The notes beneath the pieces are model-generated. The model saw only the letters and a list, made by a program, of their open reading frames with translations. It made no database searches and had not been told where the DNA came from. The translations under genes were made by a program, and so were the position numbers. DNA of 64,000 nt from Verrucomicrobiales bacterium (GTDB lineage: Bacteria; Verrucomicrobiota; Verrucomicrobiia; Limisphaerales; J093), in assembly GCA_015075445.1 (NCBI GenBank), contig JABTUJ010000006.1:124001-188000 (forward strand). The letters run 5' to 3'. Positions within the stretch are counted from its first letter, which is position 1, and every line of letters begins with the position of its first letter. This document shows, in pieces, positions 39,531-52,883 of this stretch.

Positions 39531-39651
39531 GCGGGGTTGGTAAGCGGGACCGGCCATTCGCGCAATCGGAAAACCGCGGGCCGGACCTCTGCAAAGAGAA
39601 GAAGGAGTGCAGAACAGAACCGCAGATCCGATCCTGGAGGTCTCGCTCCCA

Positions 39652-39828
39652 CTCCTGCTCTTGCTCTTCCTCTTGCTCTTGCTCTTGCTCTCGCCCGATC
39701 CCGCACGAGCACACCACAAATCTCCGGAGCGACGGGGCGAGGATCCGCTACGATAACGAGGATCCGGCGAGACTGAGGAGTACGAGCAAGAGCAAGAGCA
39801 AGAGCAAGAGCAAGAGCAGGAGCAAGAA
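39652..39828. repeat. inverted hexanucleotide repeats (GCTCTT / AAGAGC)
   Basis: A TCTTGC tract at 39652-39691 and an AAGAGC tract of about 40 bases at 39783-39828 are complementary and separated by about 90 bases, so the region can form a long, mismatched hairpin. GGATCCG occurs twice in the loop. The gap 39531-39946 has no other recognisable feature. Confidence 0.85.
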
Positions 39829-39946
39829 TCGGCTCGGTGGTGCTTGGGCTCTCCACGGGGCGAATTCAGTGAGCTCAGGCTGGCACGGCGGCCGGCGAGC
39901 TATCCGGAGAGGGGCTTGGGAACCGTGGGTTCTCGGCGGTGGCGGG

Positions 39947-40627
39947 TCAGCGAGGGTAGCGGTAGCGGGCTGTTGGCGGTGGCCCGTAGCGGCCGTACCA
40001 GCCGGGAGCATAGACCGGACGAGCGTACGGGCCCAGACGCTCATACGCCGCGGCGAGGGCGCGGGGTTGCAGGTAGTACAGCCGGAAGTAGTCGTAGCTC
40101 TCGGGGTCCACGCCGCCCGACCGGGCGTTGCGCGCGGCCACCAGACGGGCGACGGCGTCGGCCTTCTGGCGGGCGTCCAGGGCCCGAGCCTTGGCCGAGC
40201 GCTGTACCATCCCGGTCACAAGATCGTCGGCGATGCCGTGAGTCTTGAGCGCAATGAGGTCCGGCGCGCTGAGCTGTTCCAACGACTCGGACGCCTCCAC
40301 GTACGCCTGGATGACATTCGCGGAGACGCCGGCTTCGGACATCTGGATCACCTCGCGCACCAGCGGAGACAGTTCCCCGAGCGGGGCGGGAGCGGAGACG
40401 GCACTCGCGGCGGGCGCGGGTACCACCCCTTCCGGCGTGCCAGCCGCCGGCGACTCGGCTGGCGCAGTGTGAGTTGCCGGCGGCGATTCAGGGGTCAGGG
40501 CGGGGCGGGGCGTGTCTTCGCCCTGAATCGGGTTGCCGCCGAGGACTGCAATGATCAGCGCGGTGGTTCCGCGCGCGGCGGCGGACCGGAGCGCCGGGGG
40601 GCAGGAGCAAGCTCTCATGGTCTTCAT
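39947..40627 (-). CDS. hypothetical exported protein
   Basis: A 226-residue protein with a basic n-region and short hydrophobic segment at its start (RGTTALIIAVLGG), a Pro/Ala-rich linker to about 85, a helical domain of about 85-150 (LSPLVREVIQMSEAGVSANV, then QAYVEASESLEQLSAPDLIA) and a Tyr/Arg/Pro-rich tail ending RYRYPR. The helical part resembles repeats found in many Verrucomicrobia exported proteins of unknown role. It reads toward the glycosidase gene with 158 bases between. Confidence 0.6.
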   Translation of the reverse strand: MKTMRACSCPPALRSAAARGTTALIIAVLGGNPIQGEDTPRPALTPESPPATHTAPAESPAAGTPEGVVPAPAASAVSAPAPLGELSPLVREVIQMSEAGVSANVIQAYVEASESLEQLSAPDLIALKTHGIADDLVTGMVQRSAKARALDARQKADAVARLVAARNARSGGVDPESYDYFRLYYLQPRALAAAYERLGPYARPVYAPGWYGRYGPPPTARYRYPR

Positions 40628-40785
40628 AGGGCACGGGGCTCGGGGCTGGCGGTCATTGCCGCGGAATATTCACCCTTATGCACAACATTTCAAGGGAGTT
40701 GGCCACGGCCCACCCGTGAAGGCGTTCGACCGTGGGCCGCAGCCGCCGTGCTTTCGGGCGCCGATGCCAGTCCGGTCCGGTGCGG

Positions 40786-42207
40786 TTACCGCGATTGGCC
40801 CGGGGGCGGATAGCGGCGAGCGGCGTCGTCGAGAACGAGCACCCAGTCGAGCATTTCGCCGGGGTCGGGCGGGGCGAACTCGCGCTCGCCGGTATTGGGG
40901 AAGGTGCCGAGCGAGGTCGCCTGCCCGGTGCGGGGATTGAACCACCAGGCCTGGAGCGTTTCGCCCTGCACGGCGGCGGTGCGGACCTTGAAGGGCCGGC
41001 CGGTGGGCGCATAGACCATGGCGTAGGTGCCGGCGCGGTCGCGCGTGGCTACGAAGCGGTAGCGACCGGCGCCGGGGACGCTGGTGGGGACGCGGTCGGT
41101 GACGATGACGGAGTCGTCCGGGATCCGGTCGAGGAAGGGGCGGGAGAGGAGCAGGTGTTTGCCGTGCTGCATCTGGGCCGCGCCCGGTTGGCGGATGGCG
41201 TCGGACCAGGGCAGGAGCGGGTTGTTGATCGGATTGCGGCCCGGGGCCCACATCTGCCAAACGGACTCGTGGCCGTAGGTGTGGCCGAAGGCGCCGGTGA
41301 AGAGGTTCCAGTAGAGCGGGCGACGCACGTCGCTGGCAATCGAATGGCCGAGCTTCTTGGCGTCGAACGAGACCGGGTGATCCTCGTAGATCGGCTCGCC
41401 GTCGAGGACGGGTTTGACGGGGGTCCGATCGTAGTCGGTACGGGTCGCGTCATAGCGGCCGGTGAACTCGGGGACATGGCCGTTCTGGCGCATGTTGAAG
41501 TCGAGCCAGGCGTCGTCGTGAAAGTACTGGGCGGAGCCCTGGCCGCCGCTGGGATGCCAGGTCATGAGGTGCGCGCCCCCGTCGCCCTGACGCAGGCCGC
41601 GGGCCAGGGCGCGGGTGATTTCGCGGTGCGTGTCGTTCTCGACGGGGCGATCGCCGCCGAGGATCCAGATGAGACCGGCCTGGCGGTAGCGGCGGCCGAG
41701 CCACTCGCCGTAGGCGGCGGCGTTCGGCGGGGTGAAGATCTCCGGGCCGACGCCCCATTTCTTGTTCCACTTGTCGCCCCAGGTGGGGAGGAAGCCGACG
41801 TAGAGGCCGAGGGCGTTGGCTTGGGCGACGATGAAGTCCACGTGATCCCAGTAATCGTTGTCCGGGCCTTCCCGGACGTCGGGCCGGGCCGGGTCATGAT
41901 CCAGCAGGGGGCGATGGCCGTAGGGGTTGGGGTCATTCAAGCCGTCGAGTTCGGCGAGGGCGACGGCCTGGATGACGGTGAAGCCGCGTTCGGCGCGATT
42001 CTGGAGGTAGCGGTCGGCCTCCTCGCGATTGAGGCGGTGGAACAGTTCCCAGGCGGTGTCGCCGAGCCAGAAGAAGGGCTGGCCGGTGGCGGTGACCAGG
42101 AAACGCTGGTTGGGGCTGACCTGGAGCCGGGGGAGCGTCTCGGCCGCGAAAGCCGGCCAGGCGGCGGCGAGCGTACAGGCGCCGAGGAACAAGGCGATGG
42201 CATGCAT
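40786..42207 (-). CDS. DUF4038-domain glycoside hydrolase (apiosidase-like, GH140 type)
   Basis: A 473-residue secreted protein with a signal peptide ([20 protein letters not shown]). DUF4038 opens with [30 protein letters not shown]; the (beta/alpha)8 barrel includes [33 protein letters not shown] with its acidic residue, and [35 protein letters not shown] matches the second catalytic acid. A short C-terminal beta domain follows ([20 protein letters not shown]), as in the 'collagen-binding 2' domain. Family members release apiose or other side sugars from plant cell-wall pectin; the exact substrate is unknown. Confidence 0.85.
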   Translation of the reverse strand: MHAIALFLGACTLAAAWPAFAAETLPRLQVSPNQRFLVTATGQPFFWLGDTAWELFHRLNREEADRYLQNRAERGFTVIQAVALAELDGLNDPNPYGHRPLLDHDPARPDVREGPDNDYWDHVDFIVAQANALGLYVGFLPTWGDKWNKKWGVGPEIFTPPNAAAYGEWLGRRYRQAGLIWILGGDRPVENDTHREITRALARGLRQGDGGAHLMTWHPSGGQGSAQYFHDDAWLDFNMRQNGHVPEFTGRYDATRTDYDRTPVKPVLDGEPIYEDHPVSFDAKKLGHSIASDVRRPLYWNLFTGAFGHTYGHESVWQMWAPGRNPINNPLLPWSDAIRQPGAAQMQHGKHLLLSRPFLDRIPDDSVIVTDRVPTSVPGAGRYRFVATRDRAGTYAMVYAPTGRPFKVRTAAVQGETLQAWWFNPRTGQATSLGTFPNTGEREFAPPDPGEMLDWVLVLDDAARRYPPPGQSR

Positions 42208-42686
42208 GGTGTGCGTAACTGGGGGAGGAGCCTACGAGGCGGCGCTCGGATGATGAAGTCTGTTCTTGCGTTTTCTCAGGGGGGACCGCGTTGCGCAAGC
42301 GGCTTGGGCAGGCTAACGTGCGCGCGTTTCAACGAGCCATGATCACCTCGGAACGGGTCAAGGAGTTGGCCCTGCTTCACGTGACGCGGATCGAGGAGGG
42401 CGTGGGCCAGAGGTCGGGGAGGCAAGGCCAGCGCTGAGGACGGAGCGGGCACTCCCGGAGTCGGGGAGCTCGGGGAACCGCCTGTGTTCGTCCGCCGGTT
42501 CCAGCCTGAGCGTCCACATCGAGCCCTGACGGACGCGTCGGACTGGGCGTCATGCTTGACCAAGGTCGGCTTGGTGCCCACGCTACCGCAGATGCAGCCG
42601 AAAACACGGGAGCGTCCACTGACCCGTTTCGAGTTGTGTGCCGCGGGTAGACGGTTCTGCGCAAGCGGATTCACGACCCCGCCCGC
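42208..42686. other. intergenic stretch with one uncertain 32-codon frame
   Basis: A short frame at 42339-42437 (MITSERVKELALLHVTRIEE ...) has a plausible protein start but ends after 32 codons; it may be the front of a lost gene. Nothing else could be supported. Confidence 0.35.
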
Positions 42687-43541
42687 ATGACGATGACCTC
42701 CGCGACGATCAAGCTCTTTCTCCCCCGAGGGGATGCAAAGAGCCTCCGCACAGCCGAGATCTCAAACTGGACGGGGAAAGCCGTCGCGGCGCCCCGGACG
42801 GAACTCGATGACCTCTTTGGTCGGGAGGAACTGGACAAAGCCGGCGTGTACATCCTCACGGGAACGGACCCGGTCACGAACTCGCCACGAGCGTACATCG
42901 GCGAAGCCGAGGTCCTTCGGGACCGGTTGAAGCAACACAAGGCCAAGGAATTCTGGGTGTCGGTCATCGTCTTTGTCAGCAAGGACGAAAACCTCACGAA
43001 GGCGCACGTCCGGTATCTCGAGAGTCGCCTGCTTGCCGAAGCTCTCCAAGTCAACAGGTTCAGTCTCGAGCAGAACCAGGCCAGCGGCGCTCGCCTTCCC
43101 GAATCGGACCGCGAGGACATGGAGGTATTCCTCGCCCGGATTCGACAGCTACTCCCCGTCCTCGGTTCCGATCTCCTCGCTCCCATCGCCCAACAGGCTA
43201 CCTCCCTGGACTCGGGTGGCGTGCTCTTCTGCCGCCTCAAGGGCGCCGAAGCCAGAGGCCAACGCACCCCTGACGGCTTTGTCGTTTTCCGTGGCTCCAC
43301 GGCGGTCCTCGATGAACGACCTTCCGCCGACGCGTACCCTTATGTCCTGGCGCATCGCCGGCAGCTCATCGCCGACGGGACACTACGCCCAAAGGACGGT
43401 TTCTACGTGTTCACCAAAGACATGGAGTTCTCCAGCCCGTCCGCCGCGGCTGCCGTCATCCACGGCGGCAGCGCCAACGGCCTCATCGCGTGGAAGACCG
43501 ATGACGGCAGGTCGCTCAAACAGGTAGAGGAAGGCCTTTGA
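42687..43541 (+). CDS. GIY-YIG nuclease-family protein with DUF4357
   Basis: A 284-residue protein. The GIY-YIG segment reads KAGVYILTGTDPVTNSPRAY IGEAEVLRDRLKQH, with VYIL for GIY and AYIGE for YIG, followed by the Arg helix and an acidic residue in YLESRLL. The C-terminal DUF4357 module has FVVFRGSTAVLDERPSADAY and SPSAAAAVIHGGSANGLIAW. Proteins with this pair occur sporadically and are often on mobile or defence-related islands, where they are taken to act on DNA. It stands alone with 478 bases upstream, and an ATG at 42693 is an alternative start. Confidence 0.88.
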   Translation: MTMTSATIKLFLPRGDAKSLRTAEISNWTGKAVAAPRTELDDLFGREELDKAGVYILTGTDPVTNSPRAYIGEAEVLRDRLKQHKAKEFWVSVIVFVSKDENLTKAHVRYLESRLLAEALQVNRFSLEQNQASGARLPESDREDMEVFLARIRQLLPVLGSDLLAPIAQQATSLDSGGVLFCRLKGAEARGQRTPDGFVVFRGSTAVLDERPSADAYPYVLAHRRQLIADGTLRPKDGFYVFTKDMEFSSPSAAAAVIHGGSANGLIAWKTDDGRSLKQVEEGL

Positions 43542-43757
43542 CCTTGGGTGGTCGGCAGCGCTTCCGGACCAGCATGTGCCGACTTGGTTGCCATGCCCAC
43601 GACTTGGCGGCCTGTTGAGGACCGCGAGCACGCAAGACACAGTCTCTGAAGATGCCGGCATGGGCTTCTCAGACAGCATCGAACCTGGGTGCTTGTCTTG
43701 GCCGTGCGTGGTGGTGAACTGCTCGCCACCGGCCTTATCGGGCGCGCTCATCACCTC

Positions 43758-45073
43758 CTATTGCATGGGCAGTACCAGGGCGAGGCGGTCGCCGCCGCGG
43801 AGGACGACGGCCCGGACCGTGTCGCCGGGGCGATGCTGCCCGAGCAGGCGCCCGATCAAGGCGCTTTCCGTCTCGCGAGCCGTGGAGCCGGCGACCTCGA
43901 CGAGCACGTCGTCCTTCCGGAACCCGGCCTGCTTCGCCGCGGCGTGCCGGCCGTACTCGCCCACGTGCTTGACCCACAATGCCAGGCGGTCCGCCGGCAA
44001 GCCCCGCCGCTGACGTTCCTCGTCCGGGAGGTCCTCGAGCAGCAGGCCGCCCAGCACCATCGCCCGCATTTCCCACGTCCCGACGCGCCGGGAGATGTCG
44101 GCGCGGCTGCGCCAGCCCGCGGGCAGTGTCAGGCGCGCGGTCAGGCGCTTTCCGTGGCGCTGGAGTTCCACCGGAACCCCCCCGGTGTCCGGTGCGTGAT
44201 GCAGCACCCAGCTCAGGTCGGCGATGGAGATGAGTGGCTGGCCGTCGAGTTGGACGAGGTCGTCCCCGGCGCGCAGGCCGGCCTGGGCGGCGGGGGACCC
44301 GGCGGTCACGGACTTCACGCGGGCGGCGTGGTCGGGCGCCAGTTCCAGGCCCAGAGCCTCCGGCCCGGGAAACGGATAGATGAGGTGGGCCGGGAGGCGC
44401 TCGTCGCGCTCGCGGTGCGCCGCGCGCAGGGCGTCGCCGATCTGGTGGCAATGCACGCAACTCGCCACCACCTGGTCTTCCCAGTCCAGGTTGCGGGTGT
44501 ATTTGCCCACGAGGGTGGGCATGTCCACCGGGGTGCGGTAGGGCAGCGGCCGGCCCTGCTTGCCTTTCAGCGTGGAGGTGTTGAGTGGGTAGGCGGCGTG
44601 CAGTTCGAGCGCCTTCTCGAGGGTCAGGCGGAAGCCTTCGATGCTCTCGTCCTGCGGGTTCTTCTGGTGGGTCCACGAGCCGTAGCGGCCGTAGACGGTG
44701 CCGTCGCTGTTGAAGAACATCACCGTGAACGACAGGTCGAAGTCGAACTGGAAGCGGGCGAGATCGAGGGCGCTGGCGCTGACGACGCGACGCAGACGAA
44801 CCGGCCGAGCAGCGCGCAGTCAGGGTTTTCGACCACCACCTGGGCGTCAAGGCCGGCGCAGGCCAGGCAGGGGATGCAGCGCAGGACGACCAGCAGCGGC
44901 TTGCCGGTGCGCTGGCCCTGGCGAAGGCACGCTCGTAGTCGTCGTAAATCCAGCGCGGATCGTACTCGAGGCTGGCGCGGTCCTTGAGATGGCGCCCTTT
45001 CGTCGGCGACCGTGTCCGTGGGGGCCGCGCTGGCTAGGGCCAGGGGCCGCGAAGGCGGCGAGCAGCGTGCTTC
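43758..45073 (-). CDS. Trx7/PDZ domain-containing protein, N-terminal part frameshifted
   Basis: From 44723 down the frame is intact: SFTVMFFNSDGTVYGRYG, a SCVHCHQIGD motif, a PDZ domain (VKSVTAGSPAAQAGLRAGDD) and a second PDZ-like segment ending ALVLPMQ. Upstream, fragments in different frames give a signal peptide (STLLAAFAA), EYDPRWIYDDYERAFA and the thioredoxin-like core KPLLVVLRCIPCLACAGLDA. At least four single-base indels at 44770-45070 would restore one frame. The order matches the Trx7/PDZ (seleno)protein family; here Cys is encoded at the sites I can check, with no TGA. It is presumed periplasmic. The start codon is not seen. Confidence 0.62.
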
Positions 45074-45136
45074 TACTCGCCCAAGATGTCGGCCCGGCGG
45101 GCGAGCGCAAGCCGGTCTACGGGCGGCGGGACCAAT

Positions 45137-48343
<3,207 letters not shown>

Positions 48344-48545
48344 AAGGGCTTCTTGATTGCGCGGCGGTTCATCCGCGGAACCCCCCTCGCGGCGGGCGGG
48401 TCGCACGGCGAAGGCGGGACTGTAGGAAGGCGGCGGAAGGGCTAGCAATGGAAAAAGGGGGGGAGAGGAGGATTTGGGGAGTCCCCCGGCAAACATTTGC
48501 CTTTTGCGTTGAATATCTCCAGGCTCCCCCGATCTAACGCTTAGA

Positions 48546-49250
48546 ATGTCAGAAGTCATGAACATGAACACCTGGTTGAAGCCCGTGATCCGCCCGTCCC
48601 TCTTCCTTGTCCTGGCCGTCGGCCTGGCCGGCACTGCCGTCTCGGCCGCCGATCTTGAACCCCTGCCGCTCAAGCTCCCCATCCCCGCGTTCATGGGGAC
48701 GCCGACCGACATGCCGCTGGGCGATCACATCGAGAAGCCGTCGGACAAGCCGCGTCCGCCGTTCCTGGCTCCGAAGGGGGTGCAGAACCTCGCCGCGAAA
48801 AAGAAGGTCACCAGCAGCGACAAGTCGCCCATCACCGGGACGCTCGATCTGGTGACCGACGGGGATAAGGAGTCCAACGACAACAGCTTCGTCGAACTGC
48901 ACCGCCGGACGCAGTGGGTGCAGATTGATCTCGAGCGGCGGGCCAAGATCTACGCCGTGGTCGTCTGGCACGCGCACAACACGTTCCAGGTCTACCATGA
49001 TGTGATCGTCCAGGTGTCGGACGACCCGGACTTCACCCAGAACGTGATCACCGTCTACAACAACGATTACGACAACAGCTCGGGGCTCGGGGTGGGGACA
49101 GACAAGGAGTACTTTGAGACCTACGAAGGTCGGTTGATGGACGCCAAGGGCGTCGAGGGCCGCTACGTTCGCGCGTACAGCCGCGGCAGCACGTACAGCG
49201 CCCTGAACCGGTACACCGAGATCGAGGTCTGGGGTCTCCCGCTCGATTAA
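48546..49250 (+). CDS. secreted discoidin-like (F5/8 type C) protein
   Basis: A 234-residue exported protein: the signal peptide is in LFLVLAVGLAGTAVSAAD, then a Pro-rich linker and a domain from about 85 with SSDKSPITGTLDLVTDGDKE, RRTQWVQIDLERRAKIYAVV VWHAHNT, VIVQVSDDPDFTQNVITVYN and the end YTEIEVWGLPLD. That is the jelly-roll pattern of F5/8 C/CBM32-type sugar-binding domains, and no catalytic domain is present. It precedes the membrane glycosyltransferase gene by 39 bases on the same strand, so they may share a transcript. Confidence 0.78.
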   Translation: MSEVMNMNTWLKPVIRPSLFLVLAVGLAGTAVSAADLEPLPLKLPIPAFMGTPTDMPLGDHIEKPSDKPRPPFLAPKGVQNLAAKKKVTSSDKSPITGTLDLVTDGDKESNDNSFVELHRRTQWVQIDLERRAKIYAVVVWHAHNTFQVYHDVIVQVSDDPDFTQNVITVYNNDYDNSSGLGVGTDKEYFETYEGRLMDAKGVEGRYVRAYSRGSTYSALNRYTEIEVWGLPLD

Positions 49251-49289
49251 CCTCCCGCCTCCCCGGGCGACCGGGATGGGGTCGGCGAC

Positions 49290-50859
49290 ATGAACCGCTG
49301 GCTGGCGCTCGGCCTCTTCGGAGCCTTCGTGGTCGGGTTGGCCTTGCGCCTGCCCGGCCTCGCTGAGCGTCCGCTGCACACGGATGAGGCGGTTCATGCC
49401 TACAAGTTTCTCGGGCTCTGGCAGCAGGGGACGTACCGGTACGATCCGGACGAATACCACGGGCCCAGCCTCTATTACCTCTCGCTGCCATTTGCCTGGG
49501 CCAGCGGGGCCCGGACCGCGGCGGCCCTGAGCGAATCCACGCTCCGCCTGGTTCCGGTCGCCTTCGGGCTGGGGCCCATCCTGTTGCTGCTGCTGCGCGA
49601 CGGGTTGGCGGGCGGGCATGGTGTGGGCGGCGGTGTTCACGCTGTCCTGACCGGCCTTCGTGTACTACAGCCGGTACTTCATCCATGAGGTGCCGCTGAT
49701 TTTTTTTGCGGCCCTGCTGGGGGCGGCATTGTGGCGGTACTGGCGGAAGCCGTCGTGGGGTTGGGCGGCGCTGGCGGGGCTGGCGCTGGGGCTGATGCAC
49801 GCCACGAAGGAGACGTTGGTGTTCCACCTGGCTGCGCTGGGTGTCGCGGCCGTCGCGAGCTTGTGGTTTGCGCCGGACCCGCGGGCGGCGTGGGGCGAAC
49901 TGCGTGAGCGGCTTCGCCCGGGGTTGCTGGCGCTTGGCGCGGCGGTGGCCGTGCTGGTGTCGGTGACGCTGTTCACCTCGTGCTTCAGTCATGGGGACGG
50001 GCCGCTGGATTCGCTGAGGACGTATCTGCCCTGGCTCGGTCGGGCGGGAGGGGATTCCCCGCACATTCATCCCTGGTACTTCTATCTGGAGCGGGTGTTC
50101 TGGTTTCGGCCGGTGGCGAGTGGACCACGGTTTAGCGAGGGCTTGATTGGGCTGCTGGCCGTGGTGGGGATGGTGACGGCGTTTCTGCCGGCGCGGTGGT
50201 CGGGGGGGCATCGGGGCCTCGTGCGTTTCCTGGCTTTCTACACCGTGGCCCTGCTGGCGGGCTACACGGTGATCAGCTACAAGACGCCCTGGTGTGTGCT
50301 GGGCTTTCTGCACGGGCTGATCCTGCTCGCGGGGGTGGGGGCGGCCGCGTTGTTCCGGTGGATCCGGCCCACGTGGGGAATCGTTCTGGTGTTCCTGGCC
50401 GTCGTGGCCGGGACGGTCCAACTCGGAAGTCAGGCGTGGCGGGCGAGCCGCGCGCTGGCGACGGACCAGCGGAATCCGTACGTGTACGCCCACACGTCGA
50501 GGGATTTCATGCGGCTCGTGAACCGGGTGCTCGGCATTGCCGCCGTCGAACCGCAGCCGACCCGGTTGGGTATCAATGTGATGGCGGCGGGGGGCGATTA
50601 CTGGCCGTTGCCGTGGTACCTGCGGGGTTTTGAAGAGGTCAACTGGTCGGCGGGCGTGCCGGAGGAGCCCTATGCGCCGGTCGTGATCGCGGGTGCCCAG
50701 TTGCACGCCGAACTCGATGAGAAGTCCGAGAAACGCTGGTTGAGCGCCGGTTATTACGAGCATCGGCCCCGGGTCTTCCTTGAACTTTTCGTGGAACTGG
50801 AGCTGTGGAAGCGCTACCTCGATTCCATTCCCCGGGTGCCGGACGACGACGAAGAATAG
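49290..50859 (+). CDS. Agl23-like membrane glycosyltransferase/flippase-associated protein, frameshifted near 49600-49650
   Basis: About 520 residues if the indels are repaired: the first frame (from MNRWLALGLFGAFVVGLALR) has the PMT-like LHTDEAVHAYKFLGLWQQG and DPDEYHGPSLYYLSLP; a second frame resumes at FVYYSRYFIHEVPLIFFAAL. Around ten transmembrane helices follow, with a C-terminal soluble part (GGDYWPLPWYLRGFEEVNWS). The acidic DE in the first loop and the 'DPDEYHGP' motif fit the TIGR03663 (Agl23) family of GT-C-type proteins, thought to help export or modify lipid-linked sugars. Two small indels between 49600 and 49655 separate the frames. Confidence 0.75.
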
Positions 50860-50994
50860 ATCGACGCGGCAACGGGGAAGGACGAAGGGCCCGCGAACAG
50901 GCGCGAGCAGCCAGGCATGACGCTGGCCCTGGCCGCGCGCGGCGGGCCTGGTGGCGGTGACCGCGGTTTCGCCTGCCGTCGATGAAGCCGTTCC

Positions 50995-51023
50995 TTGCCT
51001 CCATGGCAGGCGGGGGATAGTTT
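50995..51023 (+). promoter_or_regulatory. predicted leaderless promoter of the AF2212-type/MazF module
   Basis: TTGCCT at 50995-51000, a 17-base spacer, TAGTTT at 51018-51023, then six bases (CGCGCC) to the GTG at 51030. Confidence 0.5.
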
Positions 51024-51029
51024 CGCGCC

Positions 51030-51247
51030 GTGACCAAGACGATCGAGGCCATCTACGAGGCGGGGTGTTGAAGCTGCCAACGCCATTGCCTCTGCCGGAG
51101 AAAGCGCGCGTGCTGGTCACGGTCGAAAGTAGCGTACCGGCGGAGGACGAGGGACGCGCGGCGTGGCTCAGGCAATCTGAGGACCGACTCACTCGCGCGT
51201 GGGACAACACCGCCGACGATGTCTTCAATGAGCTTCGCCCGCGGTGA
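51030..51247 (+). CDS. AF2212-like (DUF104) antitoxin, frameshifted after codon 12
   Basis: From the GTG at 51030 the frame reads MTKTIEAIYEAG and then stops early. One added base in the GGGGTGTTG run near 51062 continues it as VLKLPTPLPLPEKARVLVTV, with the rest ending NTADDVFNELRPR, about 72 residues in all. The pattern 'M-K-IEAIYENGV-KPL-PLPLPEG--V-V-V' is that of the AF2212/DUF104 antitoxins, usually paired with a PIN or MazF toxin. The frame overlaps the toxin gene start by 29 bases. Confidence 0.62.
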
Positions 51248-51548
51248 GGTCATCCTGTTGCCGATCCCGTTCTCGGATCTGAGCAGCCGGAAGGTCCGCC
51301 CGGCAATCGTCATTGGACTGAGCGGACATCCGGGGGACTTGTTCGTCGTTCCCGTTAGCTCCCAATTGCATAACACGGAATGTGTTCTGCGCGACTGGCG
51401 GGCCGCGGGTTTGAAGGTTCGCTGTGGGATCAAGTCCCAGATCGCGACCATCGAGGATCGACTCGTGATCAAGTCCTTGGGGTTCCCTTGCCCGGAGGAT
51501 CGGTCCGCGTTGCAGGTGGAGCTCAAAGCTCGGCTCGGGCTGGCGTAG
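51219..51548 (+). CDS. MazF/PemK-like toxin
   Basis: A 109-residue protein. ARGEVILLPIPFSDLSSRKV RPAIVIG has the MazF beta-barrel opening with the RPAIV motif; VVPVSSQLHNTECVLRDWRA and CGIKSQIATIEDRLVIKSLG complete the family pattern. The start at 51219 or 51228 overlaps the frameshifted antitoxin. It would cut mRNA when unmatched. The gene ends just before the VCBS fragment, which points the other way. Confidence 0.8.
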   Translation: MSSMSFARGEVILLPIPFSDLSSRKVRPAIVIGLSGHPGDLFVVPVSSQLHNTECVLRDWRAAGLKVRCGIKSQIATIEDRLVIKSLGFPCPEDRSALQVELKARLGLA

Positions 51549-51699
51549 TGTCCGGTGACGCTTTCCCTTTTCGCGACGCACGAATCGCTCGAGGGGTTGG
51601 AGGTCCTGCAGACCCGGACACTTTGTTCTCCACCGTGACGCACCAACCACCGGCCGAGGACACCAGGCCGGCTGTCGCCGTTGTGTCTTCGACACTGCC

Positions 51700-52819
51700 A
51701 CCCACCGAGGTTCCGATGGAACTTGAGCACGCCAGGAGTGTCCGTGGCCGCCATGGAGTCGGTTGTGAGGAGGTCGAACCGCCCGTCGTTGTCGAGATCC
51801 GCCCACACGGCGTAGCAGGTGGCAGCGCCGGCCGGCAGACTGCCCGCCGTGGCGGGCTCCAGCCGCCCGGTTCCGTCGTTGCTGAACAACTCGTTCCGTC
51901 GGGCAAACGGATGCACCACAAAGAGGTCGAGGGTCCCATTGTTGCCAAAGTCGGCCCACAGCCCGCACCACGACATGGAGAAACCTGCCGTGACGGCATT
52001 GGTCACCCGGATGAAGCTGTCGGCGCCCAGGTTGCGGTAAAGGGCATTCTGAACCTGGCTGTTGGACAAGGTCAGCGTCTTGGCCGTCTGGCCGTCCAAC
52101 GCGGCAGCGTCGCGATACCATTGCCAGGTGCCGCTGAGTTGCGATGTCAAGGTGACCGATCCGCCCAGGCTCGACGAAGGCCGGACCGGGGTGATGCGAA
52201 CCAGCTCGGTCACGGTGAGCAACTGATCGGGCGTCACGTCGGGCTCGAACGTGCCGTCCCTGCGCTTATGGAACAGCACGTTAGTCTTGGCAGCATTCGC
52301 TCCGCCCTCGTACCCGTGAAGTGCGGAGATTTCCAGCCAGCCATCGTTGTCATAGTCTCCAACCGCTGACGCCCACGTTGCCATGGTGAGGGCGACGCCC
52401 GTCGTCGTGGCGACATTCTGGAAATCCTCGCCTGCCGTTCCTCGATAGAGGGCGTTCGGGCGGACGCCGGTTTCGGTGTCACCCCCTACGAACAACTCGG
52501 GATAACCGTCGTTGTCAAAATCGGCCCAGACCCCGTGGCCGCCGGGCGACTGGGCGAAGCTGGGTGGGGTGGCGAGGGTGAAGAATCCGTCTCCATCGTT
52601 CTGGTGCAATCTGGTGTAACCTCGGTATTCCTCGAACCACAGGTCCAGGTCCCCGTCGTTGTCGCAATCCCACCAGGTCGAGTCTTCGGTCGGTTCCAGG
52701 AGGACATCGCTGTTGCCAGTGTTGATGGCCCAGGCGTTCGTCACGCCGATTCTGAGGAGGTTCCACTGGTCCAGGAACTGAGGATCGTCGGGCGGCCCCG
52801 GGGTACACGTGTTATGCAT
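51700..52819 (-). pseudogene. fragment of an FG-GAP/VCBS-repeat protein with an embedded Ig-like segment
   Basis: Repeats of the FG-GAP type are clear: STWWDCDNDGDLDLWFEEYR, HGVWADFDNDGYPELFVGGD, SAVGDYDNDGWLEISALHGY, LWADFGNNGTLDLFVVHPFA, AVWADLDNDGRFDLLTTDSM. Between the third and fourth lies an immunoglobulin-like stretch (GGSVTLTSQLSGTWQWYRDA). The Ca-binding DxDxDG loops suggest a secreted adhesin or structural protein. There is no signal peptide at the start, the first repeats are partial, and past about 51703 no homology remains, so I read it as a broken gene. The open frame itself continues to 51053. Confidence 0.65.
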
Positions 52820-52847
52820 CTGAATGAGGAACGAAGCGTTTCCGGTA

Positions 52848-52876
52848 TTGCTGGAGCGGCATGGGAGTGATACCGT
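52848..52876 (+). promoter_or_regulatory. predicted leaderless promoter of the RHH/PIN module
   Basis: TTGCTG at 52848-52853, a 17-base spacer, TACCGT at 52871-52876, then seven bases to the ATG at 52884. Confidence 0.55.
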
Positions 52877-52883
52877 CGGCCTC

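Noticed and set aside
44770..45070. A selenocysteine codon in the Trx7/PDZ gene
   Set aside because: The sites that I can read are TGC, not TGA, and the broken frames are explained by single-base indels.
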